A program made the translations under genes and the position numbers. A stretch of DNA of 64,000 nt from an uncultured Atopobiaceae bacterium (GTDB lineage: Bacteria > Actinomycetota > Coriobacteriia > Coriobacteriales > Atopobiaceae): the NCBI GenBank assembly GCA_944320975.1, contig CALUJM010000010.1, forward strand, positions 1 through 64,000, written 5' to 3'. This document shows, one piece after another, positions 8,758 through 19,251 of the stretch; within the stretch, counting starts at the first letter, position 1; the number at the start of each line of letters is the position of its first letter. The notes below the pieces were generated by a model that was not told where the DNA came from, did no database searches, and saw nothing but the letters and a program-made list of their open reading frames with translations.

Positions 8758-10041
8758 TCACGCGTCCTTATGCATCGGGGCGGTGTCGGAGGTCCGGTCG
8801 CGGAAGCGCAGGTCGCGCCCGTAGCTCACGGCATCGTCGCCGAAGCGCTCGCGCAGCGCGTCGGTCACGTGGCCGAGGGAGGGGCGCGAGCGCGACTCCC
8901 CCGCCGGCTCGTCGGCGAAGAGGCTCATCTGCGCCGCGTGGTCATCATCGAACCCGGAGACGCCGACGCCGAGCAGGCGGACGCGCACGCCGGGCTGCCA
9001 CAGCTCGTCGAGCAGGCGCGTGGCGACGTCGGCGATGACGCGCTCGTCGTCGGTCCTCTCGGCGAGGCCGCGCTGCGCGCTGCGCGCGTGGCTCGCATCG
9101 TATTTGACCTTGAGCGTCACGGTCCTGCCGCGTAGCCCCTTCTTCCTCAGGCGCCGCCCGACCATCTCGGCGATGTGCGCGATCCCGGCGACGACCTGCT
9201 CGCGGCCCGTGAGGTCTTCCGAGAAGGTCCGCTCGTTCGAGACCGACTTGACCTCGTCGGGGGCCGCGGCCTCGGCGACCGCGCTGCGCTCGAGTCCCGC
9301 GGCGCGCAGCGCCATGCGCGGGCCCAGGACGCCGAACGAGCGCTCGAGCTCCGCCTCATCGGCGCGCGCGAGCTCACCGAGGGTCCTGATCCCCATGCGG
9401 CGGAGGCGCTCCTCGGTCGCGGGGCCCACCCCGCTCATCGCGCCCACCGGAAGCGGCGCGAGAAAGCCCCGCTCGGTCCCCGGGAGGACGGCCGTGAGCC
9501 CTCGGGGCTTCTCGCGCTCGGAGGCGATCTTGGCGACGGTCTTGTTGACGCCGAGGCCGATCGAGCACGTGATGCCGAGCGCCGCCACGCGCCCCCGTAT
9601 CCTGCGGCAGATGGCGATGGGGCTCTCACGAGAGAAGCGGCCGGGCGTGACATCGAAGAACGCCTCATCGATGGAGACCTGCTCGACGAGCGGGGTCTCG
9701 TCCTGGAGGATGGCCATGACGCGCGCGCTCATCTCGCGGTAGCGCGCGAAGTTGCCCCGCGTCCATATCGCGTCGGGGCAGAGCCTCCTGGCCGTGGCGG
9801 AGGGCATGGCCGAGTGGACGCCGTAGCGCCGCGCCTCGTACGAGGCGGTCGAGACGACGCCTCGCCGGTCGGCGGACCCGCCCACGATGACGGGGCGGCC
9901 GCGCCACTCGGGGTGGTCGAGCTGCTCGACCGATGCGAAGAAGGCGTCGAGGTCGAGCAGGCCCACGGCGGGGCCGTCCCACGCGAGCGGGTCGGGGCTC
10001 TGTAAGTTGGGGACAGTCCCCAAATTACAGACGTCGGACAT
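8758..10041 (-). CDS. dinB: DNA polymerase IV (Y-family)
   Basis: Error-prone translesion polymerase. The palm carries LLDLDAFFASVEQ (metal ligand Asp30) and the catalytic pair Asp125-Glu126 in VSIDEAFFDV. It then has the SIGLGVNKTVAKIAS segment, helix-hairpin-helix GVGPATEERLRRMGI, a little-finger domain and a clamp-binding QMSLF motif near the C-terminus. Residues about 4-14 are encoded by a 33-bp palindrome that recurs near position 59460, so the N-terminus is unusually long. A GTG at 9966, just before the LLDLDAFF core, is a possible alternative start but has no clear ribosome site. ATG 10041 lies one base after the rsfS stop. Confidence 0.93.
   Translation of the reverse strand: MSDVCNLGTVPNLQSPDPLAWDGPAVGLLDLDAFFASVEQLDHPEWRGRPVIVGGSADRRGVVSTASYEARRYGVHSAMPSATARRLCPDAIWTRGNFARYREMSARVMAILQDETPLVEQVSIDEAFFDVTPGRFSRESPIAICRRIRGRVAALGITCSIGLGVNKTVAKIASEREKPRGLTAVLPGTERGFLAPLPVGAMSGVGPATEERLRRMGIRTLGELARADEAELERSFGVLGPRMALRAAGLERSAVAEAAAPDEVKSVSNERTFSEDLTGREQVVAGIAHIAEMVGRRLRKKGLRGRTVTLKVKYDASHARSAQRGLAERTDDERVIADVATRLLDELWQPGVRVRLLGVGVSGFDDDHAAQMSLFADEPAGESRSRPSLGHVTDALRERFGDDAVSYGRDLRFRDRTSDTAPMHKDA
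9999..10031. repeat. 33-bp palindromic element inside the dinB 5' end
   Basis: TCTGTAAGTTGGGGAC, one central base, then the near-perfect reverse complement (one mismatch). A perfect version of the same palindrome is at 59460-59492, and the TAAATTGGGGAC half recurs in the element at 58852. It encodes dinB codons 4-14 and introduces no stop. Confidence 0.85.
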
Positions 10042-10042
10042 G

Positions 10043-10402
10043 TCAGCGCTCGAGGTCGAGCTCGACGCGCGGCGCGTCGCCCCAGAGCGCCTCGAGGCGG
10101 TAGAAGTCGCGCGTCTCGGGCTTGAAGACGTGCACCACGACCGAGCCGTAGTCCACGAGGACCCACGAGAGCCCCTCGCGGCCCTCGCACGAGAGCGGCG
10201 AGAGCCCGCAGTTGGCGCTGACCTTCTCGCGCACCTCGTCGACGATGGCGTCGACCTGGCGCGGGTTGGCGCCCGTGCAGATCAGGAAGTAGTCGCAGAC
10301 GTCGGTCTTGGACGTGAGGTCGAGAAGGACGATGTCCGCGGCCTTCTTGTCGTCGGCCGCGAAGGCGGCCACCTTTGCGAGCTCGAGCGGGGTTACGGTC
10401 AT
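10043..10402 (-). CDS. rsfS: Ribosomal silencing factor RsfS
   Basis: 119 residues of the RsfS/Iojap family, which binds L14 and blocks 30S-50S joining when nutrients run low. Motifs: ADDKKAADIVLLDLTSKTDVCDYFLICTG (first half of the domain), then VLVDYGSVVVHVF and FYRLEALWGDAP at the end. ATG 10402 follows AAGGAG and overlaps the yqeK stop as ATGA. The nadD-yqeK-rsfS order is the standard Gram-positive arrangement. Confidence 0.94.
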   Translation of the reverse strand: MTVTPLELAKVAAFAADDKKAADIVLLDLTSKTDVCDYFLICTGANPRQVDAIVDEVREKVSANCGLSPLSCEGREGLSWVLVDYGSVVVHVFKPETRDFYRLEALWGDAPRVELDLER

Positions 10403-11052
10403 GCTTTCTCCTTAGCTGCGCGCCCGGCGCGCCGTGCCGCGAGGGCGTTGTAGACTTCGATGGTGCCGGGATAGAGGTAGCGGCCCCCCTCCAGCACATA
10501 GGTTATACCCCCGACGAACGACTCCCAGAACAGGTCGTCCAGGGGGACCTTCCCCACCAGGGACCGGCTGCGCTCGATCCCGGGGGTGTCCGGCCTGAGC
10601 GGCTCGATGCCGTCCGCGACGAACAGCACCTCGTCGAGCGGGCTCATCTCCGCGCAGGCCGAGGTGTGCACGGCGATGGCGTGCCACACGGCCGGGGGCA
10701 GCTCGGGGTAGCGCGCGGGCAGCGTGCGCGCGGCGATCATGCCGTGGAGCAGCGAGTGGACGAGCTCGAGCTCGACGCCGAGGTCGATGCCGAGCTCGCG
10801 GGCGCGCGCGAGCTGCTCGGAGGTCGAGCGCGCCTTCTCCCAGTCGTGGAGGATGCCCGCCGCGTGCGCGAGGAAGGGGTCGACGCCGTAGGTCGCGGCG
10901 AGCCGCTCGGCGGTCCGCGCGACCGAGAGGGAGTGCGCGAGCCGCTTGGGCTTCTTCTCGAGCTGGATCGCGAGGTCGCCCCTCATCTGCTCGAGAAGCG
11001 CCTCCTGCTCGGGAGAGAACCTGACCTTCTCGGCCCTCTTCTTCTTGCCCAT
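10399..11052 (-). CDS. yqeK: YqeK-type HD-domain phosphohydrolase
   Basis: 217 residues. The HD superfamily metal motif is visible as RLAHSLSVARTAERLA, then HAAGILHDWEK, LLHGMIAART, AIAVHTSA and FVADGIEPLR. The family hydrolyses diadenosine tetraphosphate symmetrically to 2 ADP. The conserved position between nadD and rsfS supports the assignment. About 30 basic residues precede the domain. The start codon abuts the nadD stop (TAGATG) and the end overlaps rsfS by 4 bp. Confidence 0.88.
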   Translation of the reverse strand: MGKKKRAEKVRFSPEQEALLEQMRGDLAIQLEKKPKRLAHSLSVARTAERLAATYGVDPFLAHAAGILHDWEKARSTSEQLARARELGIDLGVELELVHSLLHGMIAARTLPARYPELPPAVWHAIAVHTSACAEMSPLDEVLFVADGIEPLRPDTPGIERSRSLVGKVPLDDLFWESFVGGITYVLEGGRYLYPGTIEVYNALAARRAGRAAKEKA

Positions 11053-11754
11053 CTACGCGACCACCTCCCGCGTCTGCCCGTAGCGGTTGCGCCGGGCCCC
11101 GTAGAGCCCGTGCTTGTGGAGGTAGCCGGTGACCTGGTCGGGGGTGAGGTAGCGCAGGCTCTGGCCCGCCTCGACGCGCTCGCGCAGGTAGCTCGACGAG
11201 ATGGCGAGCGCGGGCACGGAGAGGTACGTGACGTCGAAGTCGATGCCGGAGGACGCGATGGTGTCCCAGGCGCGGTCGAGGTCGTAGCCAGGGCGCGTGG
11301 CGGCCACGAGGTGCGCGATGCGCGCGATGACGTCGGCGTCATGCCAGGTGACGATCTCGGTGATGGCGTCTGCGCCGGTGATGAAGTAGAACTCGACGTT
11401 ATCGGGATAGAGCTCCCGGAGCTTGCGCAGGGTGTCGGCCGTGTAGGTCACGCCCTCGCGGTCGATCTCGAAGCGCGACGCCACGAAGTGGGGGTTGTCC
11501 GCCGTGGCGAGCAGCGTCATGGCGAAGCGCTCCTCCCCGGAGGTGACGCGCTTGTCCTGCTTGAAGGCGGGGCGCCCCGCGGGCATGAAGACCACGAGGT
11601 CGAGGCCGAGGTCGTCGAAGGCCTGCTCGGCGGCCACGAGATGTCCGTTGTGTATGGGGTCGAAGGTCCCGCCCATGATCCCGAGGCGATAGGTCCGCCC
11701 CGGATCCATCCCGAGGGGCGGGAGGTCGTGCGCCCGCAGGGCGTCCACGTCCAC
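11053..11754 (-). CDS. nadD: Nicotinate-nucleotide adenylyltransferase
   Basis: Makes deamido-NAD from nicotinate mononucleotide and ATP. Core motifs are GIMGGTFDPIHNGHL (nucleotidyltransferase HxGH loop), FMPAGRPAFKQ, FYFITGADAI and the C-terminal ISSSYLRERV (ISSTxIR-like). 233 residues, including about 20 extra N-terminal residues from GTG 11754; an ATG at internal residue 16 is possible but lacks a ribosome site. Follows proA by one base and abuts yqeK. Confidence 0.93.
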   Translation of the reverse strand: MDVDALRAHDLPPLGMDPGRTYRLGIMGGTFDPIHNGHLVAAEQAFDDLGLDLVVFMPAGRPAFKQDKRVTSGEERFAMTLLATADNPHFVASRFEIDREGVTYTADTLRKLRELYPDNVEFYFITGADAITEIVTWHDADVIARIAHLVAATRPGYDLDRAWDTIASSGIDFDVTYLSVPALAISSSYLRERVEAGQSLRYLTPDQVTGYLHKHGLYGARRNRYGQTREVVA

Positions 11755-11755
11755 G

Positions 11756-13018
11756 CTACCTCACCTGCCCGTCTCCGCGCACCAGGTACTTGGTCGTCGT
11801 GAGCTCCGCCGCGCCCATGGGGCCGCGCGCGTGGAGCTTCTGGGTCGAGATGCCGATCTCGGCGCCCAGGCCAAAGACCCCGCCGTCGGTGAAGCGGGTC
11901 GAGGCGTTCGCGTACACCGCAGCGGCGTCGACGCCGGCGAGAAACGCCTCGCAGGCCTCGTAGGAGTCGGCGACGATGGCCTCCGAGTGCCCGGTGCCGT
12001 AGCGGTTCACGTGCTCGATGGCCTCCTCGACGCCCGAGACCACGCGCACGCTCATCTCGAGCGCAAGGTACTCGGTGCCCCAGTCCTTCTCGGTCGCCGC
12101 CACGGCGCTGCCTGCAGGCAGCTCGCCCGCCAGCGCGAGGGACTCCCCGTCGCAGTGGAGAAGGACGCCTGCCCCCGCGAGCTCGGCGAGCATGCCGGGA
12201 AGGAACTCGTCCGCGATCGCGCGGTCGACGAGCAGCGACTCGGCGGCGTTGCAGACGCCCACGCGCTGCGTCTTGGCGTTCATGACGATGGCGCGGGCGC
12301 GGGCGAAGTCGGCGGACGCGTGGACGTACACGTGGCAGTTGCCGGTACCGGTCTCGATGACGGGGACCTTCGCCCCCTCCACGCAGGCGCGGATCAGCGG
12401 CGCCCCGCCGCGGGGGATGAGGACGTCGACGAGGCCCGTCGCCTCGAGCAGCTCCGCGGTCTGGGTGTGGGCGGCGTCGTCCTCGACGTACTGGAGGGCG
12501 TCGGCGGGCAGGCCGGCTGCCTCCAGCGCGGCGCGGCAGACGTCCGCGATGGCGACGCACGACGCGCTCGCCGCCGATCCGCCCTTGAGGACGCACGCGT
12601 TGCCGGAGCGAATGCAGAGGGCGAAGGCGTCCGCGGTCACGTTGGGCCTGGCCTCGTAGACCATCGCGACGACGCCGAGCGGGACGGTGACCTTCTCGAT
12701 GCGCAGGCCGCACCCCAGCGTGGAGCCGCCGACGACGCGGCCGAGCGGGTCGTCCTGGAGCGCGATCTCGTCGAGGGAGTCGGCGATGGCGGCGACGCGC
12801 GCCCCGTCGAGCAGCAGGCGGTCCTGGAGCGGCGCGCTCATGCCGGCGGCGCGGGCGCGCTCGAGGTCGCGCGCGTTCGCGGCGAGGATGTCATCCGCGT
12901 GCTCGCGGATTCCCGCGGCGGCGCGCCTGATCGCGTCCTCGCGCAGGGACCGCGCCGCCCTCGCGAGGGTCGGTGCCGCGGCCTTTGCGAGGGCCGCCTT
13001 GGTGCGTGCCTCACCCAT
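11756..13018 (-). CDS. proA: Gamma-glutamyl phosphate reductase
   Basis: Second step of proline synthesis: NADPH reduces glutamyl-5-phosphate to the semialdehyde. 420 residues, normal length. Seen: the cofactor region VPLGVVAMVYEARPNVTADAF (across residues about 110-130), ALCIRSGNACVLKGGSAA, the catalytic-cysteine loop NAKTQRVGVCNAAESLLVD, and GPMGAAELTTTKYLVRGDGQ at the C-terminus. It lies 13 bp after proB. Confidence 0.96.
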   Translation of the reverse strand: MGEARTKAALAKAAAPTLARAARSLREDAIRRAAAGIREHADDILAANARDLERARAAGMSAPLQDRLLLDGARVAAIADSLDEIALQDDPLGRVVGGSTLGCGLRIEKVTVPLGVVAMVYEARPNVTADAFALCIRSGNACVLKGGSAASASCVAIADVCRAALEAAGLPADALQYVEDDAAHTQTAELLEATGLVDVLIPRGGAPLIRACVEGAKVPVIETGTGNCHVYVHASADFARARAIVMNAKTQRVGVCNAAESLLVDRAIADEFLPGMLAELAGAGVLLHCDGESLALAGELPAGSAVAATEKDWGTEYLALEMSVRVVSGVEEAIEHVNRYGTGHSEAIVADSYEACEAFLAGVDAAAVYANASTRFTDGGVFGLGAEIGISTQKLHARGPMGAAELTTTKYLVRGDGQVR

Positions 13019-13031
13019 GGTGTCTCCCTTC

Positions 13032-14144
13032 CTAGAAGACGAGCAGGTCGTCGCGGTGCACGGCCGGCTGCGCGCGGTCCTGCCCGAGGAAGCGCGCGAC
13101 GACGTCGAGATGGACGCCGCGCACGCGCGCCATGTCGTCCGACGAGTAGCGGGCTATGCCGCGCCCGATGTCGTCGCCGGTCGCGGCGCGGACGTTCACC
13201 ACGTCGCCCGCGGCGTAGTTTCCCGACGTGGAGACCACGCCGACGGGAAGTATCGACGCCCCGCGCTCGAGCACCGCGCGCGTGGCGCCCTCGTCGAGGG
13301 CGATGGTGCCGCGCGGCACCTCGGCGAGGCCGATCCAGAGCTTGCGGCCGCCCTCGTGCGAGGCGCCGCTCGGGGCCTCGAAGCGGGTGCCGATGGTCTC
13401 GCCCCGGGCGACGTCGACGAGCACGCCCTCGCGCCGCCCGCGGCAGATGACGGTGGGAATCCCCGCAGCGAGCATCGCGCGCGCGGCGCGGAGCTTGGAC
13501 GACATGCCCCCGGTGCCGAAGGAGGTGCCGGCGCCGCCCGCCATGGCGGAGAGGCGCGCGTCGACCTCGCTGACGCGCTCGATGAGGCGCGCGGAGGGGT
13601 CCTCCTGGGGGTTGGCGGTGTAGAGCCCGTCAACGTCCGAGCAGATGACGTAGAGGTCCGCGCCCACGAGCGCGGCGACGAGCGCGCCGAGCATGTCGTT
13701 GTCGCCGAAGGCGAACTCGGCGGTCGAGACGGTGTCGTTCTCGTTGACCACGGGAACGGCTCCGAGCTCGAGCAGGCGTGCGAGCGTCGTGCGGGCGTTC
13801 AGGAAGCCGTCGCGGTCCATGACGTCTCGGCGGGTGAGAAGGACCTGGCCGCAGGGGATCCCCCGCTCGGCGAGGACGTCGGCGTAGGCCTGCGTGAGCC
13901 GCGCCTGCCCGGCGGAGGCGCAGGCCTGCAGCGTGGCGATGTCGCTCGGCCGCGAGGAGAACCCGAGGGTCTCCCTGCCGGCCGCCGCGGCTCCGGAGGA
14001 GACCACGACGACGCGCGTGCCCCCGGAGAGCAGCGTCGACACCTGGTCGCAGAGCGAGCGTATGAACCTGCGGTCGAGGGCGCCCGTCTCGTCGACGAGC
14101 GTCGAGGAGCCGATCTTGGCGACGACGAGCCCGACCGCGGCCAT
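13032..14144 (-). CDS. proB: Glutamate 5-kinase with PUA domain
   Basis: Phosphorylates glutamate for proline synthesis. The amino-acid kinase domain (about 1-255) has VVAKIGSSTLVDE, VVVVSSGAAAAGRE, VPVVNENDTVSTAEFAFGDND and GAGTSFGTGGMSSKL. A PUA domain (about 275-355) follows with TIALDEGATRAVLERGASIL and GNYAAGDVVNV. 370 residues. Starts one base after the obgE stop. Grouping with obgE is common in actinobacteria. Confidence 0.96.
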   Translation of the reverse strand: MAAVGLVVAKIGSSTLVDETGALDRRFIRSLCDQVSTLLSGGTRVVVVSSGAAAAGRETLGFSSRPSDIATLQACASAGQARLTQAYADVLAERGIPCGQVLLTRRDVMDRDGFLNARTTLARLLELGAVPVVNENDTVSTAEFAFGDNDMLGALVAALVGADLYVICSDVDGLYTANPQEDPSARLIERVSEVDARLSAMAGGAGTSFGTGGMSSKLRAARAMLAAGIPTVICRGRREGVLVDVARGETIGTRFEAPSGASHEGGRKLWIGLAEVPRGTIALDEGATRAVLERGASILPVGVVSTSGNYAAGDVVNVRAATGDDIGRGIARYSSDDMARVRGVHLDVVARFLGQDRAQPAVHRDDLLVF

Positions 14145-14145
14145 G

Positions 14146-15750
<1,605 letters not shown>

Positions 15751-15812
15751 TCACCCCGGGCACAGATCGTCATTTGGGTCCGCGGCCGGAGCGCAATTGC
15801 GAGCTCAAACCA

Positions 15813-15841
15813 CAAAAGAGCCCCGGTCCTAAGACCGGGGC
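15813..15841 (-). terminator. Rho-independent terminator of rplU-rpmA
   Basis: Minus-strand hairpin GCCCCGGTC / GACCGGGGC with loop TTAG (15820-15841), followed by TCTTTTG. It starts 30 bp after the rpmA stop. Confidence 0.85.
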
Positions 15842-15870
15842 CCGAGTCGTGCGAGTTATGTGCGAAGAAC

Positions 15871-16119
15871 TTACGCCTCGCGGACGTGCACGCGGTGCTT
15901 GACGCCCTTGGTGAACTCCACGGTGCCGGCGGTGAGGGCGAACAGGGTGTCGTCCTTGCCGATGCCCACGTTGTCGCCGGGGTGGATGTGCGTGCCGCGC
16001 TGACGGACGAGAATCTCGCCGGCCTTCACGAACTGGCCGCCGTAACGCTTGGTGCCGAGGCGCTGAGCCTGGGAATCACGGCCGTTGCGGGACGAGCCGA
16101 GGCCTTTCTTGTGTGCCAT
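15871..16119 (-). CDS. rpmA: 50S ribosomal protein L27
   Basis: 82 residues, full-length L27: [20 protein letters not shown], then [19 protein letters not shown] and [18 protein letters not shown]27 reaches the peptidyl-transferase centre. There is no N-terminal pro-extension of the kind cleaved by Prp in Firmicutes, and no prp gene between rplU and rpmA; the gap is only 35 bp. Confidence 0.98.
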   Translation of the reverse strand: MAHKKGLGSSRNGRDSQAQRLGTKRYGGQFVKAGEILVRQRGTHIHPGDNVGIGKDDTLFALTAGTVEFTKGVKHRVHVREA

Positions 16120-16154
16120 GGTGGTACCTGCCTTCTATCTGCCGAGTGGGAGAA

Positions 16155-16463
16155 CTACGCGGGAAGCTCAACGACCTTGATCTTCGTCAGGCTCTGACGG
16201 TGGCCGTTGGCGCGATGATAGCGCTTGCGCTTCTTGAGCTTGAAGACGAGGACCTTCTCGCCCCTGAACTGCTCGAGAACCTCGGCGGTGACGGTCTTGT
16301 CCTGAAGCGGGGCAGAGCCAACGATGGTCTTGTCGCCGTCGTTGATGAGAAGGACGGGGAGCTGGACCTTGTCGCCAGGCTGCGCGTCGAGCTTCTCGAC
16401 GTCGATGACGTCGCCCTTGGCAACCTTATACTGCTTGCCACCAGTTGCTACGATTGCGTACAT
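16155..16463 (-). CDS. rplU: 50S ribosomal protein L21
   Basis: 102 residues starting MYAIVATGGKQYKVAKGDVI with the C-terminal KLKKRKRYHRANGHRQ motif of L21, which binds 23S rRNA. First gene of the rplU-rpmA operon with a strong promoter about 40 bp upstream. Confidence 0.98.
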   Translation of the reverse strand: MYAIVATGGKQYKVAKGDVIDVEKLDAQPGDKVQLPVLLINDGDKTIVGSAPLQDKTVTAEVLEQFRGEKVLVFKLKKRKRYHRANGHRQSLTKIKVVELPA

Positions 16464-16505
16464 GTGCGAAACCCTTCATTGCTGGCGTGAATGCAACAGT
16501 TGCTT

Positions 16506-16534
16506 ATATTACTAGCAGCGCCATGGCTCGTCAA
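16506..16534 (-). promoter_or_regulatory. Promoter for rplU-rpmA
   Basis: Minus-strand TTGACG (16529-16534), 17-bp spacer, TAATAT (16506-16511), about 42 bp before the rplU start. This is the best consensus-like promoter I see in the window. Confidence 0.75.
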
Positions 16535-16612
16535 CACTTCTGTTGCCGTGACCTGCGGATTCCGCAAGGGAAAAGACGGAATCTCAGACCGCGCCCGACG
16601 TTGCGACCTTGC

Positions 16613-17377
16613 TCAGGATAATGGTGTCCCGCCGGTCTGGTCAAAGGGACCGAAAGGCTCCACAAGACGCCCATTTTCCTCGTGTGCCTGCGCGGTCCTG
16701 CGCACGCGCAGGGCCCTCGGACGACCCGTCCCCAGCACGTCGGCGACGGCGTCGAGAAGGACCTGGGGCCTGAGCGCGCAGCCCGAGAGCCTCGTGTCGA
16801 GGGTCATCGCGACACCGCCCTCGACGTCGCGCGCCTCGAAGCCCGCGAGCGTGGCCGCGACATCGACGCGCTTCTCCTTCTCCCCTCGCAAGTAGGTCAG
16901 CTCGCCGCGCTCGAGGACCTCCCGGACGCCGCGCTCAGCGTCGCGCGCGTCGTAGGGGGCGGCGAGCGCCTCGAGCTCCCAGGTGGACCGGTCGAGCCAT
17001 GCCTCCAGGGCGGGAAGCCTCCCGGGCACGTAGGCGGCTCGGGAGGGGGCGAGCGCGGGCGGGGTGGCGCGCCGCAGGCGCTCGAGTGCCTCCTCCGCCT
17101 CTATCGGCTCGGTGAGGCGCAGGTCGAAGTACTCGCACGACGAGCTGGCGCCGACGGGCAGCGCCTGGGTGAACTGGATCCTCAGGCGCCTCGCGAACCC
17201 GTTTCCGATGGAGAAGGGCAGGCGTGCGCGGCGGATGCAGCGCTCGACCGTGGCGATGAGGTCGAGGTGGCCGAGAAACGCGAGGCGGCTGTCCTTGACG
17301 TACTCCACGCGCAGGCGCGGGAGCTCGGCCTTGACGGGCATGTCCTGCGGGCGCCCCTCGTAGGGCTGTCCGGTCAT
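16613..17377 (-). CDS. Radical SAM-linked protein (DUF2344/TIGR03936)
   Basis: 254 residues from ATG 17377, which overlaps the stop of the radical SAM gene as ATGA. It contains LRVEYVKDSRLAFLGHLDLI, RRARLPFSIGNGFARRLRI and YFDLRLTEPIEAEE, the features of the family always found beside or fused to the TIGR03960 radical SAM protein. The molecular function is not established; partnership in an RNA- or cofactor-modifying enzyme is inference. Last gene of the long minus-strand run from 27455. Confidence 0.85.
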   Translation of the reverse strand: MTGQPYEGRPQDMPVKAELPRLRVEYVKDSRLAFLGHLDLIATVERCIRRARLPFSIGNGFARRLRIQFTQALPVGASSSCEYFDLRLTEPIEAEEALERLRRATPPALAPSRAAYVPGRLPALEAWLDRSTWELEALAAPYDARDAERGVREVLERGELTYLRGEKEKRVDVAATLAGFEARDVEGGVAMTLDTRLSGCALRPQVLLDAVADVLGTGRPRALRVRRTAQAHEENGRLVEPFGPFDQTGGTPLS

Positions 17378-19251
17378 GAGCGCACCCCCTGGATCACGTT
17401 GCGGACGTGGAGCGCGGGGCAGACGCCGCAGCCCACGCAGCTCTCGCGCGTGCAGTCGGGCGTGGTGACGCCTTCGACGGCGCGGAGCCACTCGCGCTGG
17501 AGAAACCCCTTCGAGACCCCCGGGGACGTGTGGTCCCATGGCAGCGCGGCGGAGAGCGGGAACTCCTCGCAGGCGACATCGGCGAGGTCGAGCCCCAGCT
17601 CCTCGGCGGCCCGGCACCAGAGGTCGAACCTGAACTCGCTGGTCCAGGCGTCGAACGAGCAGCCGAGCTCCCACGCGCGCCTCACGAGCGCGAAGCCGGC
17701 GCGGCCCATCTTGGAGAGGGCTCCCTCGACGAGCGAGACGTCGGCGTCGTGGTAGGAGACGCGGATGGCGCGGTCGCGGATCTCCGAGAGGAGCAGCTGC
17801 TGGCGCCGCCGCACCTCGTCGGGGTGGAGCTGGCCGGCCCATTGGAAGGCCGTGTAGGCCTTGGGCACGAGAACGGCCACGGAGATCGAGACGGAGACGC
17901 CGCTCTTGGGTCCGCGCCCCACGACCTCGCGCCCGATCTCGAGCACGCGCTCGGCCATCCGGGCGATGCCCACGACGTCCTCGTCGGTCTCGGTGGGGAG
18001 CCCCATCATGAAGTAGAGCTTCATGCGGCGCCACCCGCCCTCGAAGGCGTTGCGGGCCGCCCGCTCGAGGTCCTCCTCGCTCACGTTCTTGTTGATGACG
18101 TCGCGTAGCCGCTGGCTGCCCGCCTCCGGGGCGAAGGTGAGCCCTCCCCGCTTGCCGCCCGCGACGGCGGCAGCCATCTCGACGCCGAAGGAGTCGAGGC
18201 GCTGGGAGGGTATCGAGACCCGGATGCCCTTGCCGTCGAGCGCCTCGTTCATGTCGTTGAGGATGCGCGCGCACTGCGAGTGGTCGGTCGTCGAGAGCGA
18301 GGTGAGCGAGATCTCGTTGTGCCCGCTCGCGAGCAGGCCCTCGACGGAGGCGGATACGACCTGCTCCGCGGGGCGCTCGCGGACCGGTCGGTAGGTCATG
18401 CCGGCCTGGCAGAAGCGGCACCCGCGGGCGCAGCCGCGAAGCACCTCCAGCGAGAGGCGGTCCTGGACGATGCCCATGTACGGGACGATCCGCTGGGCCA
18501 CGGGAGGGGTGGCGGCGAAGTCGTTGACGCAGCGCTTGAGCACGACCTGCGGGACGTCCTCCCCCGCGCGCGGCACCGCGCGCCCCCAGCGCGTCGCGCC
18601 CTCGTCGACGCGCACCTCGTAGAGCGAGGGCACATAGGTCCCGGGGACGCGGGCGAGGCGGCGCAGCACCTCGGCGCGGGGCACGCCCTCGGCGCGGGCG
18701 TCGCGGATGCAGGCGCAGACTTCGACGATGGACTCCTCCCCGTCGCCGAGCAGCACGGCGTCGAAGACGTCGGCGAGCGGCTCGCAGTTCCAGGCGGACG
18801 GGCCGCCCGCGAGGATGATCGGGTCGTCCTCGTCGCGCTCCGCGCTCGTGAGCGCGATGCCGGCGAGGTCGAGCGCCTCGAGGACGTTGGTGGCGATCAG
18901 CTCGTGCGCGAGCGTGAAGCCGATCGCATCGAATGAGGCGAGCGGGGCCGCGCCCTCGAGCGAGAGCAGCGGGACGCCGCTTCCGCGCATGAGCTCGGCC
19001 ATGTCCTTCCACGGGAGGTAGCACCGCTCGCAGCTCATGCCCTCCTGCTCGTTGACCTGGTTGTAGAGGATGGCGACGCCGAGGTTGGGCTGCCCGACCT
19101 CGTACACGTCGGCGTAGACCATGCACAGGTGGAACGGCCCCTCCTGGTCCTGGACGGAGCCCCATTCGTGGTCGAGGTAGCGGGCCGGATGCTCGACCTG
19201 CGGGAGCAGCGGCTCGAGGAGGTGGAACAGGTTCTCGCGCTTCGCCCTCAT
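17374..19251 (-). CDS. Radical SAM protein, TIGR03960 type, with extra Cys cluster
   Basis: 625 residues from ATG 19251 (ATGA overlap with the upstream gene). The N-terminal half resembles a B12-binding-like fold. The radical SAM motif is C274-x3-C278-x2-C281 in LRGCARGCRFCQAG, followed by MTYRPVRERP. LTFAPEAGSQRLRDVINKN and FMMGLPTETDEDV are typical of the family. The C-terminus carries CTRESCVGCGVC (C600, C605, C608, C611), which could hold a second iron-sulfur cluster. Substrate unknown. Paired with the DUF2344 gene by a 4-bp overlap. Confidence 0.88.
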   Translation of the reverse strand: MRAKRENLFHLLEPLLPQVEHPARYLDHEWGSVQDQEGPFHLCMVYADVYEVGQPNLGVAILYNQVNEQEGMSCERCYLPWKDMAELMRGSGVPLLSLEGAAPLASFDAIGFTLAHELIATNVLEALDLAGIALTSAERDEDDPIILAGGPSAWNCEPLADVFDAVLLGDGEESIVEVCACIRDARAEGVPRAEVLRRLARVPGTYVPSLYEVRVDEGATRWGRAVPRAGEDVPQVVLKRCVNDFAATPPVAQRIVPYMGIVQDRLSLEVLRGCARGCRFCQAGMTYRPVRERPAEQVVSASVEGLLASGHNEISLTSLSTTDHSQCARILNDMNEALDGKGIRVSIPSQRLDSFGVEMAAAVAGGKRGGLTFAPEAGSQRLRDVINKNVSEEDLERAARNAFEGGWRRMKLYFMMGLPTETDEDVVGIARMAERVLEIGREVVGRGPKSGVSVSISVAVLVPKAYTAFQWAGQLHPDEVRRRQQLLLSEIRDRAIRVSYHDADVSLVEGALSKMGRAGFALVRRAWELGCSFDAWTSEFRFDLWCRAAEELGLDLADVACEEFPLSAALPWDHTSPGVSKGFLQREWLRAVEGVTTPDCTRESCVGCGVCPALHVRNVIQGVRS

